NCBI GenBank assembly: GCA_020633235.1
Contig: JACKEA010000003.1
Coordinates: 310,001-374,000, forward strand
Length of the DNA stretch: 64,000 nt
DNA from: Polyangiaceae bacterium
Lineage (GTDB): Bacteria > Myxococcota_A > Polyangia > Polyangiales > Polyangiaceae
Reading direction: 5' to 3'
The position numbers and the translations under genes were made by a program. Of this stretch, positions 26,846 through 35,572 are shown one piece after another. Below the pieces are notes generated by a model that did no database searches, was not told the origin of the DNA, and worked only from the letters and a program-made list of their open reading frames with translations. The first letter of the stretch is position 1. The number at the start of each line of letters is the position of its first letter.

Positions 26846-28495
26846 ATGAAGACCCAGCTCGATCACGTCTACGAGCTCGAGCGCACCCGGCCGGACGCCC
26901 TGTGGCTCACGCAGCCGATGGGGGGCGGACGCCTTCGGGAGCTCAGCTACTCCGAAGCGATGAGCGAGGTACGGCGGATGGCCGCTCACCTCGTTTCCCT
27001 GGGCCTTCCGGACAAGAGCCGGATCGCCCTGTTCAGCAAGAACAGCGCCTGGTGGATGCTCGCGGATCTGGCCATCTGGATGGCCGGCCACGTGTCCGTC
27101 CCGCTCTACCCCACGCTCACGGCCGAGAGCATTCGGCAGATCCTCGAGCACAGCGAGGCGGAGCTGATCTTCATCGGCAAGCTGGACGGCTTCGAGGCCA
27201 TGGCGCCCGGCATTCCCACCGAGCTCCGCCGCATCACCCTGCCGCTGTCCCCCACCCTCGACGTGCCGACCTGGAACGACGTCATCGAGAAGACCGAGCC
27301 GCTCTCCGGCGAGCCCTCCCCGAACGAAGACGACCTCGCCACCATCATCTACACCTCGGGCAGCACCGGCGTTCCCAAGGGCGTGATGCACAGCTTCCGC
27401 TCCATGTGCGAGCCCGGCCGCGGCATCGTGAAGGCCTTCGACATCACCACCGAGGACCGCATGCTGTCCTACCTGCCGTTGGCCCACGCCTTCGAGCGTT
27501 ACGTGGTGGAGACGGGCGCGTTGCTCTCCGGCTTCCAGGTGTTCTACGCCGAGAGCCTGGACACCTTCGTTCAAGATCTCAAGCGCGCGCGCCCCACGCT
27601 GTTCGTGTCGGTGCCGCGGCTGTGGCAAAAGTTCCAGCTCGGCGTGCAGGCCAAGATGCCCCCCGCTCGCATGAACCTCATGCTCAAGGTCCCCATCTTG
27701 AGCGGCGTCGTGCGGCGAAAGGTGCTCTCGGGCCTCGGCCTAGATCACTGTCGCATCGCCGGCTCGGGCTCCGCGCCCATCCCGGCGCAGCTCATCGAGT
27801 GGTACCGCTCCCTGGGCCTCGAGCTGCTCGAGGGCTACGGCATGACGGAGAACTTCTCCTACTCCCACATGAGCAAGCCAGGCCGCGTGCGCGTGGGCTA
27901 CGTGGGCCACACCACCGAAGGCGTCACCTGCAAGATCAGCGAGGAGGGCGAGGTCTTGGTGAAGAGCCCGGGCAACATGCTCGGGTACTACAAGGCGCCG
28001 GAGCTCACGCGGGAGGTGCTGGACGAGGACGGCTGGCTCCACACCGGTGACCAGGGCGAGATCGACGAGCAAGGCCGCTTGAAGATCACCGGTCGGGTCA
28101 AGGAGCTGTTCAAGACCAGCAAGGGCAAGTACGTCGCCCCCGCGCCCATCGAGAACGAGCTCTTGCTGCACCCGGACGTGGAGCTCGCCTGCGTGACCGG
28201 CGGGGATTTCCCGCAGCCCTGGGGCATGGTGGTGCTCTCGGAGCAGGCACGCGAAAAGGTGAAGAGCGAGCGCGAGCGGATCGGGCAATCCCTCGCCAGC
28301 TACTTGAAGGAGGTCAACGGCTCCCTCAATCAGCACGAGCAACTGAGCTTCATCGCCGTGATCTCCGACGAGTGGACCATCGAGAACGGCCTTCTGACGC
28401 CCACGTTGAAGCTCAAGCGCAGCGCCATCGAGAAAAAGTACGGCGCCCTGGCCAAGAGCTGGCACGACGAAAAGCAGCCAGTCGTCTGGACGTGA
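26846..28495 (+). CDS. Long-chain acyl-CoA synthetase (AMP-forming)
   Basis: 549 aa from ATG 26846 (GAGGGATTGCG just before); a longer reading adds 12 residues. AMP-binding motif IIYTSGSTGVPKGVMHS (about 175-191), A5-type GYGMTENFSYSH, ATP-contact LHTGDQGEIDEQGRLKITGR and C-terminal Lys region LTPTLKLKRSAIEKKY. These belong to the FadD/ACSL class that activates fatty acids to acyl-CoA via an acyl-AMP. Stop overlaps the start of the cyclase gene (GTGA), so the two are translationally coupled. Divergent from the ompA-like gene across a 114-bp gap. Confidence 0.92.
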   Translation: MKTQLDHVYELERTRPDALWLTQPMGGGRLRELSYSEAMSEVRRMAAHLVSLGLPDKSRIALFSKNSAWWMLADLAIWMAGHVSVPLYPTLTAESIRQILEHSEAELIFIGKLDGFEAMAPGIPTELRRITLPLSPTLDVPTWNDVIEKTEPLSGEPSPNEDDLATIIYTSGSTGVPKGVMHSFRSMCEPGRGIVKAFDITTEDRMLSYLPLAHAFERYVVETGALLSGFQVFYAESLDTFVQDLKRARPTLFVSVPRLWQKFQLGVQAKMPPARMNLMLKVPILSGVVRRKVLSGLGLDHCRIAGSGSAPIPAQLIEWYRSLGLELLEGYGMTENFSYSHMSKPGRVRVGYVGHTTEGVTCKISEEGEVLVKSPGNMLGYYKAPELTREVLDEDGWLHTGDQGEIDEQGRLKITGRVKELFKTSKGKYVAPAPIENELLLHPDVELACVTGGDFPQPWGMVVLSEQAREKVKSERERIGQSLASYLKEVNGSLNQHEQLSFIAVISDEWTIENGLLTPTLKLKRSAIEKKYGALAKSWHDEKQPVVWT

Positions 28496-29778
28496 TCGAT
28501 CCCCCGGCGTCCGAGCTGTTGCCGGCATCCGTGCGCTCGGTCATCGCCAAGACCGAGCCGGGCGCGGCCTTCGTGGACGCCTTCGCTCGCGACGTCCAGA
28601 ACCTGACCTTCCGCCGGCTGCGCATCGCGGGGCTCTTGTACGCGGGAGTGCACGTCGTTTCGTCGCTCCTCGTCGCCATCATGAGCACGGAGGCGCTGGC
28701 CCAGTGGCTCGCGCCGCGCGCCGCCATCGTGGCCGTGAGCATCACGTTCTCGCTGCTCACCTACGCTCCCAAGCTCGAGCGCCACGCCTTTTGGCTGTCC
28801 ATCGCCCTCGCTCTCGTGACCGCGGTCTACATCCTGGTTCCGCTGCTCCGTTTCGGCCTGGGGTGGGGCTCGGACCACGGCAGCCTGGTGCTGCTCATCG
28901 TGTGCACCGGGCTCCTGTTCCCGTACACCATGAAGCAAATGCTCGCGCTCACGGTGAGCATCCTGGTTCTGTACCTGGGCGCGGCCTTGGCCGTGTTTCG
29001 CGCCGGGGATTCCGGTTGGCTCTTGGAGGGGCTGTTCTACGTCACCAGCGCCAGCGCCATCGTGGTGGTGGGCGCGCGCCTCGCGTACAAGCTGCGCGCC
29101 GGCGAGTTCCTCGCGCGCCAGGAGCTCGGCCGCGAGCGGGACAACGCCGAGCAGCTGCTGCTCAACATCTTGCCGGCGTCCATCGTGGCGCGGCTCAAGA
29201 AGGACCAGACCGCCATCGCCGAGGGCTTTCGCGACGCCACCGTGATGTTCGCGGATCTCGTCGGCTTCACCCCGCTGAGCGCCCAGATGAGCCCCAAGGC
29301 GCTCGTGGAAATGCTGAACGAGGTGTTCTCTCGCTTCGACGCCCTCACGGAGAAGTACGGCCTCGAGAAGATCAAGACCATTGGCGACGCCTACATGGTG
29401 GCCGGTGGCTTGCCCACGCCGCGAAGCGATCACGCCATTCTCGTGGCCAACATGGCTCTGGAGATGCGCGAGGTCGTCGAGAACCTGGAGACGCCCACCG
29501 GGGATCGGCTCCAGGTCCGCATCGGCATCAACACCGGGCCCGTCGCCGCCGGCGTCATCGGCACCAAGAAGTTCACCTACGACCTGTGGGGCGACACCGT
29601 GAACACCGCCGCCCGCATGGAAACCCACGCGGACCCGGGGGACATTCAAGTCACCGAACGCAGCTACGAGCGCCTCAAGCGCCAGTTCCACCTCGAGCCC
29701 CGCGGCACCATCGAGGTGAAGGGCAAGGGCGGCATGCGCACCTACCTGTTGGTGGGCAAGCATCGCCCCCTGGCCTGA
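28492..29778 (+). CDS. Membrane class III adenylate cyclase
   Basis: 428 aa from a GTG overlapping the upstream TGA. Residues about 40-195 hold six hydrophobic segments (inner membrane), then a coiled linker (RERDNAEQLLLNILPASIVARLKK) and the class III cyclase domain (about 235-420). Metal-binding Asp in VMFADLVGF and in KTIGDAYM, substrate Lys in EKIKTIGD, LWGDTVNTAARM for the transition-state Asn/Arg. The Lys and the Asp in YDLWGD point to ATP rather than GTP as substrate. The membrane part may sense a signal and drive cAMP synthesis. Coupling to an acyl-CoA synthetase is unexplained. Confidence 0.9.
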   Translation: MIDPPASELLPASVRSVIAKTEPGAAFVDAFARDVQNLTFRRLRIAGLLYAGVHVVSSLLVAIMSTEALAQWLAPRAAIVAVSITFSLLTYAPKLERHAFWLSIALALVTAVYILVPLLRFGLGWGSDHGSLVLLIVCTGLLFPYTMKQMLALTVSILVLYLGAALAVFRAGDSGWLLEGLFYVTSASAIVVVGARLAYKLRAGEFLARQELGRERDNAEQLLLNILPASIVARLKKDQTAIAEGFRDATVMFADLVGFTPLSAQMSPKALVEMLNEVFSRFDALTEKYGLEKIKTIGDAYMVAGGLPTPRSDHAILVANMALEMREVVENLETPTGDRLQVRIGINTGPVAAGVIGTKKFTYDLWGDTVNTAARMETHADPGDIQVTERSYERLKRQFHLEPRGTIEVKGKGGMRTYLLVGKHRPLA

Positions 29779-29853
29779 GAGATATTGTCGCTGCAACGCG
29801 GAAACCGCGCGGCCACCCTTCGCGTCCCGAAGAACATCGTGCATCATTCGGCA

Positions 29854-30555
29854 ATGCGCACGCCCGTGTTCGCCCTCGCGCTCGTCGCGACCGCCGCCCT
29901 TTCAACCGCCGCCCACGCCGATCTTCCCCCGCCGGACGGCGAGAAGTTCGTGAGCTTCTCGTTCCAGGTGCAGAACGTCGAAGCCTTCCCGGACACGGTG
30001 CTCTTGGCCTACCCGTACAGCGCGTCCAACGGCGCGCCGACGGTGGAGGTCGCCGAGGTGAAGGCCAACGCGCCGCTCACCATCGGCCGCCGCAGCGCGA
30101 ACACCGAGCTCTACACCATGAAGCGCACCGACTACGACGCGTGGAAGAAGAGCTACAAGCCGGGCAAGGACGAATTCAACGACCCGGAGCTGAAGAAGCT
30201 GTTCGAGAGCGACAAGGTCGTAAAGTGCGACACTGCTCCGACGCGCGTATTCCAGCTGCCCAAGGACGACCCACGAGACGCCGTGCTGCAGACGCTGAAG
30301 CTCGAGTCCGCGAAGCCGTGCCACGTGACCGAGGCGAGCGCGCAGGCCAAGGCGGCCCCCGACAGCGACCCGAAGCCGACGCCCGCTGCGGATCCGAAAC
30401 CAACTCCGGCGTCGGAGCCTCCGCCGAACCCCACGCCGTCCTCGCCGCCGAAGAGCGGCTGCGGCGGCTGCGCCACGGGCGGCGCGCCCTCGCCCGGAGG
30501 CGCGCTGTCACTCCTGGCGCTCGGCGCCGCGGTGCTGCTGCGGCGGCGCCGTTAG
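29854..30555 (+). CDS. Secreted protein with MYXO-CTERM sorting tail
   Basis: 233 aa starting MRTPVFALALVATAALSTAAHADLPP (signal peptide). The mature part is a soluble beta-rich domain with two widely spaced Cys residues, followed by a Pro/Lys/Asp linker (about 160-200) and a C-terminal tail SGCGGCATGG, a hydrophobic segment (LSLLALGAAVLL) and RRRR. Cys-containing motif, membrane helix and Arg cluster is the MYXO-CTERM layout, which is thought to direct surface anchoring in myxobacteria. No catalytic motif recognised. Confidence 0.78.
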   Translation: MRTPVFALALVATAALSTAAHADLPPPDGEKFVSFSFQVQNVEAFPDTVLLAYPYSASNGAPTVEVAEVKANAPLTIGRRSANTELYTMKRTDYDAWKKSYKPGKDEFNDPELKKLFESDKVVKCDTAPTRVFQLPKDDPRDAVLQTLKLESAKPCHVTEASAQAKAAPDSDPKPTPAADPKPTPASEPPPNPTPSSPPKSGCGGCATGGAPSPGGALSLLALGAAVLLRRRR

Positions 30556-30584
30556 ACGCCTCGCGCTACGCTTTCGGAGACCCG

Positions 30585-31124
30585 ATGGCCCAACCAGTTC
30601 TGCCCACCTGCAGCTATCAGGAGTACTTGGAGCGACTCGAGGCGAGCGAGATCCGCCTGGAGTTCGTCGACGGTATCGTCTACGCGATGGCAGGGGGAAC
30701 CCCGGCCCACAATCGAGTCGTGATGCGATTGACGCTTCATGTGGGTGGTCAGCTGCCGAAGCGCTGTGAAGCCTATGGCTCCGATCAGAAGATCCGCGCG
30801 CACAACGCGGGATACTTCCCGGATCTCAGCATCGTCTGTGGTGCGCCGTCGACCGCACCGGACGATCCGAACGCTTTCACGAATCCGTCCACCCTGTTCG
30901 AGGTGCTCAGCCCATCCACCGCCGGCACCGACCAGACCACGAAGGCCGAGCGCTACAAGGCCTTGGCCAGCCTCCAAGAGTACGTGATCGTCGCGCAACC
31001 GGAACGTCGCGTCGTGGTGCATCGCCGCACGCCGGACGGCTTTCAACTCGAGGAGTACGGTCCAACCGACGTCATCGCGCTCTCCTGCGGAGTAAAGCTT
31101 CAAGTCTCCGAGCTTTACGCTTGA
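30585..31124 (+). CDS. Uma2-family PD-(D/E)XK endonuclease-like protein (DUF820)
   Basis: 179 aa. Typical N-terminal EYLERLEASEIRLEFVDGIVYAMAGG and HNRVVMRLTLHVGGQL, then the catalytic core AGYFPDLSIVCG and LFEVLSPSTAGTDQTTKAERY, matching PD...ExK of the Uma2 family. The biological role of this very common family is uncertain; it is often multi-copy in myxobacteria and cyanobacteria. A second member lies at 34950-35522. Confidence 0.85.
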   Translation: MAQPVLPTCSYQEYLERLEASEIRLEFVDGIVYAMAGGTPAHNRVVMRLTLHVGGQLPKRCEAYGSDQKIRAHNAGYFPDLSIVCGAPSTAPDDPNAFTNPSTLFEVLSPSTAGTDQTTKAERYKALASLQEYVIVAQPERRVVVHRRTPDGFQLEEYGPTDVIALSCGVKLQVSELYA

Positions 31125-31151
31125 GCCACCCGGCGGCGACGCGACTCGCCG

Positions 31152-31577
31152 CTACCCGATGTCCACGACCGTCACGTTGCGATAGGGCGCGGAGAGCTTG
31201 CGGAGGTCGCCAGCGTCGGCTGTCAGAACCACGCCGCCGCCCAGTTCAACGGCAGCCGCTACGACATGGGCGTCGACCATGAAGGTAGAACCAACGCCTG
31301 CGGCGGCGAGGATGCCCCCGACCAGACGCGCCATGCTGCGATCCGTCGGGCGAACGTAGATGCCCGTTTCGCCCGTTTCGCGAGATAGACAGGCATCCAA
31401 GAGCTGGTCATGGTCTCTTCCGCGGTACAGCTCAGCGAGCACGACGGCCGGCACGACGACCTCGCGCCCAAGGCGGAACGCCGCGCTCATGGCTGCCCGG
31501 ACTTCCCGCTGGCGCTTGGTAGAGCGGCCGCCAAGCGCAGACATGGCCTCGGCATGGAGGACCAAGCATCGGCTCAT
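31152..31577 (-). CDS. PIN-domain toxin
   Basis: 141 aa, MSRCLVLHAEAMSALGG start. The usual first Asp is replaced: LVLHAEAMSAL has His/Glu where DTN/DSN is expected, which is a common variant in one PIN subfamily. Further acidic residues are E in VLAELYRG, D in TFMVDAHVVA and D in TADAGDLRKL. Overlaps the antitoxin stop (ATGA). Confidence 0.75.
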   Translation of the reverse strand: MSRCLVLHAEAMSALGGRSTKRQREVRAAMSAAFRLGREVVVPAVVLAELYRGRDHDQLLDACLSRETGETGIYVRPTDRSMARLVGGILAAAGVGSTFMVDAHVVAAAVELGGGVVLTADAGDLRKLSAPYRNVTVVDIG

Positions 31578-31801
31578 GAATGCAGCGCCTCGTACTTGGC
31601 GATGGTAGCCTCTGCGACCTTTCCGTGGCGTCGGTCCAAGTCCGCCAGTAGCTCGCCCAGGAGGCGCTGCCGCCGTCGCCGCGCGAGCGCATCTCGCACC
31701 GCCTCGTTCACCTGTGTAGACAGCGCAACCTCAGAAGCTTCGAGCTCCGCGACCAGCTCGGCATCCAGGGAAACGGAGATCTTGCGCTTCGCTGCGGTCA
31801 T
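31574..31801 (-). CDS. Ribbon-helix-helix antitoxin
   Basis: 75 aa, MTAAKRKISVSLDAELVAELEASE then VALSTQVNEAVRDALARRRRQ, a ribbon-helix-helix domain with a basic tail. Stop overlaps the toxin start by four bases. The true start is taken at 31801 because upstream in-frame sequence lacks coding features. Confidence 0.78.
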   Translation of the reverse strand: MTAAKRKISVSLDAELVAELEASEVALSTQVNEAVRDALARRRRQRLLGELLADLDRRHGKVAEATIAKYEALHS

Positions 31802-31837
31802 ACCAATCGCGTACCATGGTAAGACCCGTGAGCCTGA

Positions 31838-31860
31838 GGTTCCGCGGCGGACCAACAAAC
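31838..31860 (+). repeat. Dispersed intergenic palindromic element, copy 4
   Basis: GGTTCCGCGGCGGACC then AACAAAC; forward orientation, in the divergent space between the antitoxin and the L,D-transpeptidase gene. Confidence 0.6.
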
Positions 31861-31908
31861 ACCCGGAATTTGCCCGGGATTGGCGCCGGCGGCGATGCTC
31901 CGCGCGAG

Positions 31909-33498
31909 ATGCGCGCGCGTTCCCTTTTGTGGCTGGCTCTGGCGATGGCGGGTTGCGGCAAGAAGCCCGCGGGCGCGGAAGTGCCGCCGGAGCCCAGTCG
32001 GGCTCCCGCTCCGCCGGAGCCCACGGCGATCCTTTACCAGCTACCGAAGAAGCCGCCGGCGGTGGCCGCGCTCTCTCCCAAGGTCTACATCCGTAGCGCG
32101 CCCGCGCCCGGAGCGCCGGAGATCGGCGCCATTCACATCGGCACCTGGGTGGATCTGAAGCAGCCGAAGCCGGTGGGCACGAACGGCTGCGCGGGGGGCT
32201 GGGTGGCGGTGGAGCCGGAAGGCTACGTGTGCCTCGATCGCAGCACCACGCTCGACATCGAAGGCCATCCGCTGCTCGCCGCGATCCAAAAGCACCAGGG
32301 GGACTTCTCGGCGGCGGCGCCCTACCGCTGGGCCGAGTCTCGCGAGGCGCCGCTGTATCGCCGGCTGCCCACGGAAGAAGAGCAGGCGCGCAGCGAGTAC
32401 GATCTCGAACGGCACCTGCGACGCGTCGACAAGGCCCGGAAGGATCCCGAGCACGTGCCCTCGACCCTCGCGGGCGTGGACCTGCGCCCGGCAACGGGGA
32501 GCGTCCCAGGGTTTCTCGCCGATGGCGCCGTGTCGCCGTGGTCACAGGTGAACACGCCGGGGGACCCGCGCGTGCGCGCCGGGCGCGTCCCCACGCGCTC
32601 CAGCATTGCCTATACCGACGAGTTCTTCGCGAACGGGCGGAGCTGGCTTTTGACCAGCGATCTGTTGCTGGTACCGAAGGACCGCGTAGTCCCGCTCGAG
32701 CCGGCGACCTTCGCCGGCGTGCACCTGGACGAGCACGTGCGGCGCCTGCCGCTGGCGTTCATCCGCCGCGAGCCGCGGCCCAAGTTCCGCTTCGTGAGCG
32801 ACGCCACGGCGAAGCGCGAGCCGAGCGGCGTGGTGCCCGCGGCGGACTTCACCCAGGTGGAGGACGCCGAAGGTGGCCACTTCGAAGAGACCGGCGCGAC
32901 CTTCGAGCGCCTGGCGTGGGTGGGGCTCACGGGCCACGTGCGCCGGAGCCGCAGCGTGCGCTACCTCGAGACCCGGGACGACGGCATCTGGATCCGCGAG
33001 GACGACGCCACGGTGGTGCAGAGCGAGCCTCCGAAGGGCTTCGAGCTCGCGCCCGGGGAAAAGTGGATCGACGTGAGCATCTTCCGCGGCACCCTGGTCG
33101 CCTACGAAGGCCGCCAGGCGGTGTTCGCCACGCTGATCTCGCCCGGCATGAATGGCTACAAGCGGATCAACGGCGAGCCCGGCAAGTACACGACGCCCAC
33201 GGGCACCTTCCGCATGGAGTGGAAGCACCTGTCCACCACCATGTCCCCGGACCCGAAGCGCATGAGCTACTACCTATCCGAGGTCCCCTACACGCAGTTC
33301 TTCCACATGCCCTTCGCCCTGCACGCCGCCTACTGGCATGATCGCTTCGGCGAGCCCAAGAGCGGCGGCTGCGTGAACCTCTCCGTGAAAGATGCCCAGT
33401 GGCTGTTCGGCTGGACCGACCCCAAGCTTCCCGACGGATGGCACAGCGTACGTTCCGGCGGAGATCGCGGCGAGGGCACCTGGGTGCGCGTGCACTGA
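31909..33498 (+). CDS. L,D-transpeptidase (YkuD) lipoprotein
   Basis: 529 aa from ATG 31909. Signal MRARSLLWLALAMAGC with lipobox MAGC. Residues about 60-360 are a long region that includes an SH3-like start (KVYIRSAPAPGAPEIG). The C-terminal YkuD catalytic domain (about 400-500) has HMPFALHAAYWHD and SGGCVNLS, the His and Cys of the HX(n)SXGC(I/V)N motif. Such enzymes form 3-3 peptidoglycan cross-links or attach proteins to peptidoglycan. The 3' end overlaps the next gene by about 60 bp. Confidence 0.88.
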   Translation: MRARSLLWLALAMAGCGKKPAGAEVPPEPSRAPAPPEPTAILYQLPKKPPAVAALSPKVYIRSAPAPGAPEIGAIHIGTWVDLKQPKPVGTNGCAGGWVAVEPEGYVCLDRSTTLDIEGHPLLAAIQKHQGDFSAAAPYRWAESREAPLYRRLPTEEEQARSEYDLERHLRRVDKARKDPEHVPSTLAGVDLRPATGSVPGFLADGAVSPWSQVNTPGDPRVRAGRVPTRSSIAYTDEFFANGRSWLLTSDLLLVPKDRVVPLEPATFAGVHLDEHVRRLPLAFIRREPRPKFRFVSDATAKREPSGVVPAADFTQVEDAEGGHFEETGATFERLAWVGLTGHVRRSRSVRYLETRDDGIWIREDDATVVQSEPPKGFELAPGEKWIDVSIFRGTLVAYEGRQAVFATLISPGMNGYKRINGEPGKYTTPTGTFRMEWKHLSTTMSPDPKRMSYYLSEVPYTQFFHMPFALHAAYWHDRFGEPKSGGCVNLSVKDAQWLFGWTDPKLPDGWHSVRSGGDRGEGTWVRVH

Positions 33499-34037
33499 CG
33501 CTCGGCGTGCTCGCGGCGGCGGGCGTGCTCACGCTCGCTCCGCGGGCGATGGCGTCGGATCGGCCAGCGCCTCGGCCCACGTTGCCCTGGCTCGTGACGC
33601 AGCTCTTACCGAGTCCGGAGCTCGCCGCGGGCGACGGCGCGCGCTTCGGGCTCTCGTGGCAGCTCACGCCGGTGCTGTACTCCTTCGGGATCCATCGGCG
33701 GCTGTCGCCCTGGCGGAGCTTCGTGGTGGAGCCTCTCACGCGCCAGAGCGGATCCATCGAGCTGTTCGCCGCGCCGGCATACCTGGCCTACGGCAGCGCG
33801 CGGGATCGCTGGTCGGGTCGCGTCGGCGTGCGCTCCTACTTTCCGCTGGTCCAGCGCGGCGAAAACCTCTCGCTGTCCCTCGGCAGCTACTACTTCCGCA
33901 CGCTGTCCGGGGAAGACGCCGTGGCCTACGAGCTTGGCAGCTACGTGCTGTACGGCTTCATCGGGATGCGCTTCGCGGTGGCTCCGGCCTTCGACGCCCG
34001 CCGCTACCTCACCACCCTCAGTGTGCGGGCGTTCTGA
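33438..34037 (+). CDS. Small secreted beta-rich protein, likely outer membrane
   Basis: 199 aa from ATG 33438, inside the end of the transpeptidase gene in another frame; no other start fits. Signal region LTLGVLAAAGVLTLAPRAMASD after a basic N-terminus. The mature 150 residues alternate polar and hydrophobic (SWQLTPVLYSFGIHRR, SLGSYYFRTLSG) and end in a strand (LTTLSVRAF) typical of outer-membrane barrels. Its stop overlaps the next start (TGATG), so it sits in one operon between transpeptidase and metallo-beta-lactamase-fold genes. Family not recognised. Confidence 0.6.
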   Translation: MAQRTFRRRSRRGHLGARALTLGVLAAAGVLTLAPRAMASDRPAPRPTLPWLVTQLLPSPELAAGDGARFGLSWQLTPVLYSFGIHRRLSPWRSFVVEPLTRQSGSIELFAAPAYLAYGSARDRWSGRVGVRSYFPLVQRGENLSLSLGSYYFRTLSGEDAVAYELGSYVLYGFIGMRFAVAPAFDARRYLTTLSVRAF

Positions 34038-34948
34038 TGCGGCGAGCGCTGTTGCTCCTGTGCGCGCTGCTTTCGAGCGGCTGCATCGTGCCGGTGGGGC
34101 GCTTCTTTGCGCCCGTGTTCGAGACGCCCGCGCGCGTCCCGAACAAGATCACCGAGCCCGTGCGGAAGGACGCCCACCTCGCGGTGCTGTGGGTCGGCCA
34201 CGCCACGGTGCTGATCCAGATCGACGACAAGATCATCCTCACGGATCCGGTGTTCACCAACGCCGTGGGTCAGCTCAGCGCGCGGCTTTCGGAGCCGGGC
34301 CTCGCCGCGGAGAACGTGCCGCCGGTGGATGCCGTGCTCATCTCCCACCTGCACTTCGACCACCTCTCCCTCGGCAGCCTGGAGCTTCTGGAGCCCAAGA
34401 TCCGCACGCTGGTGATGCCCCAGGACGGCCTGGTGTACCTGACGGACTTCTCCTTCCCCGCAATGGAGCTCCCTCGCTGGCACAGCGTGGATCTCGACGG
34501 CCTTCGGATCACCGCGGTGCCGGTGGTCCACAACGGCATGCGCTACGGCATCGACATCGGTTGGATGAAGCGCGCGTTCACCGGTTACGTGATCCAGTAC
34601 CACGGCGTCACCGTGTACTTCGGCGGCGATACCGCCTACGGCCCGCACTTCAAAGAGACCCACAATCGCTTCGGCCACATCGACCTGGCCCTCTTGCCCA
34701 TCTCGCCCATCGAGCCGCGGAGCTTCATGAAGAAGTCCCACGTGGATCCCGAAGAGGCCGTCCGCGGTTTCCTCGAGCTGGGGGCCGAGCGCATGGTGCC
34801 CATGCACTACGACACCTTCGTCAATGGCCAGGACGAACCTGGGGACGCCCTGCGTGCGCTCCGCAGCGCAATGAAGCGCCACGCGTTGGACGCCGAGCGC
34901 GTCGCAATCCTCCGCATCGGCGAGCAGCGCGTGTTTCTACGCCGCTGA
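34037..34948 (+). CDS. Metallo-beta-lactamase-fold lipoprotein (UlaG/NAPE-PLD-like)
   Basis: 303 aa. Signal MRRALLLLCALLSSGC with lipobox SSGC. Metal motifs: GHATVLIQID near the N-terminus, SHLHFDHL (HxHxDH), VPVVHNG, YFGGDTAYG and PMHYDTF. The order and the GHATVLI start are those of the UlaG/NAPE-PLD branch. Phospholipase or lipid-amidase-type hydrolysis at the envelope is possible; substrate unproved. TGATG overlap with the preceding gene indicates coupling. Confidence 0.85.
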   Translation: MRRALLLLCALLSSGCIVPVGRFFAPVFETPARVPNKITEPVRKDAHLAVLWVGHATVLIQIDDKIILTDPVFTNAVGQLSARLSEPGLAAENVPPVDAVLISHLHFDHLSLGSLELLEPKIRTLVMPQDGLVYLTDFSFPAMELPRWHSVDLDGLRITAVPVVHNGMRYGIDIGWMKRAFTGYVIQYHGVTVYFGGDTAYGPHFKETHNRFGHIDLALLPISPIEPRSFMKKSHVDPEEAVRGFLELGAERMVPMHYDTFVNGQDEPGDALRALRSAMKRHALDAERVAILRIGEQRVFLRR

Positions 34949-34949
34949 G

Positions 34950-35522
34950 TCAATCCGCGAGCGGGTTTTCGTACACCTTCGCGACCGGAAGCTCGGCCCC
35001 GAGACTCGATAGCTCGGCGGACTCGCCTTCCCCTGACACATGGCGAGACCAAGAGCCGTCCGCTTCCCGGCGTACGACCTCGATTTGCTGCCGCCCCTGA
35101 GCAACGAACACGATCTCCTGCAGCGAGGGAATCTGCTGATAGTGTGCAAGCTTGTCGCCGCGATCGTAGTCTTCCGTCGAAGGGCTCAACACCTCCACCA
35201 GCACGCACGGGTTGGTCACCGTCTGCTGAGTGGGATCGTCCGGATCGATCTCCAATTTTCCACACACGACACTCACGTCTGGATAAGTGCCAAGGCCGGT
35301 GGCCTTGATGCGAACCCGCAGATCCGAGGTGAACACCCGGCACTTCTTCCCCGCCAGACGCACGTTCAACAAGGCCACGACGTTCCCCGCGACCGCCGCA
35401 TGTTCCGGAGAGCCTCCGGCCATGGCCCACACCTGCCCGTTCAAGAACTCGAGCTTCACGGCGGCGTCCTCCGCCAGCACGACGTACTCGGCGAAGGAGA
35501 AGCGGCGACTCATCGCGAGCAC
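34950..35522 (-). CDS. Uma2-family PD-(D/E)XK endonuclease-like protein (second copy)
   Basis: 190 aa; a start at the internal Met (35513, MSRRFSFAEYV) is also reasonable. FAEYVVLAEDAAVKLEFLNGQVWAMAGG, then GTYPDVSVVCG and LVEVLSPSTEDYDRGDKLAHY carry the PD...ExK core. Converges on the lipoprotein gene with one base between stops. Distinct from the copy at 30585-31124, so not a recent duplicate. Confidence 0.85.
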   Translation of the reverse strand: MLAMSRRFSFAEYVVLAEDAAVKLEFLNGQVWAMAGGSPEHAAVAGNVVALLNVRLAGKKCRVFTSDLRVRIKATGLGTYPDVSVVCGKLEIDPDDPTQQTVTNPCVLVEVLSPSTEDYDRGDKLAHYQQIPSLQEIVFVAQGRQQIEVVRREADGSWSRHVSGEGESAELSSLGAELPVAKVYENPLAD

Positions 35523-35545
35523 CAGTGTAGCGCATCCCGCGACGG

Positions 35546-35566
35546 GGCTCGCGCCGCACCAACAAA
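35546..35566 (+). repeat. Dispersed intergenic palindromic element, weak copy
   Basis: GGCTCGCGCCGCACC then AACAAA; diverged core, tail kept. Confidence 0.35.
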
Positions 35567-35572
35567 GATGAG

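Noticed and set aside
25304..27628. 774-codon frame extending the OmpA gene upstream
   Set aside because: The part above 26731 is antisense to the acyl-CoA synthetase; AGGAGG and a signal peptide fix the start at 26731.
28704..31124. 806-codon plus-strand frame running into the Uma2 gene
   Set aside because: Only the last 179 codons (30585-31124) are real; the rest is the wrong frame of the cyclase and MYXO-CTERM genes.
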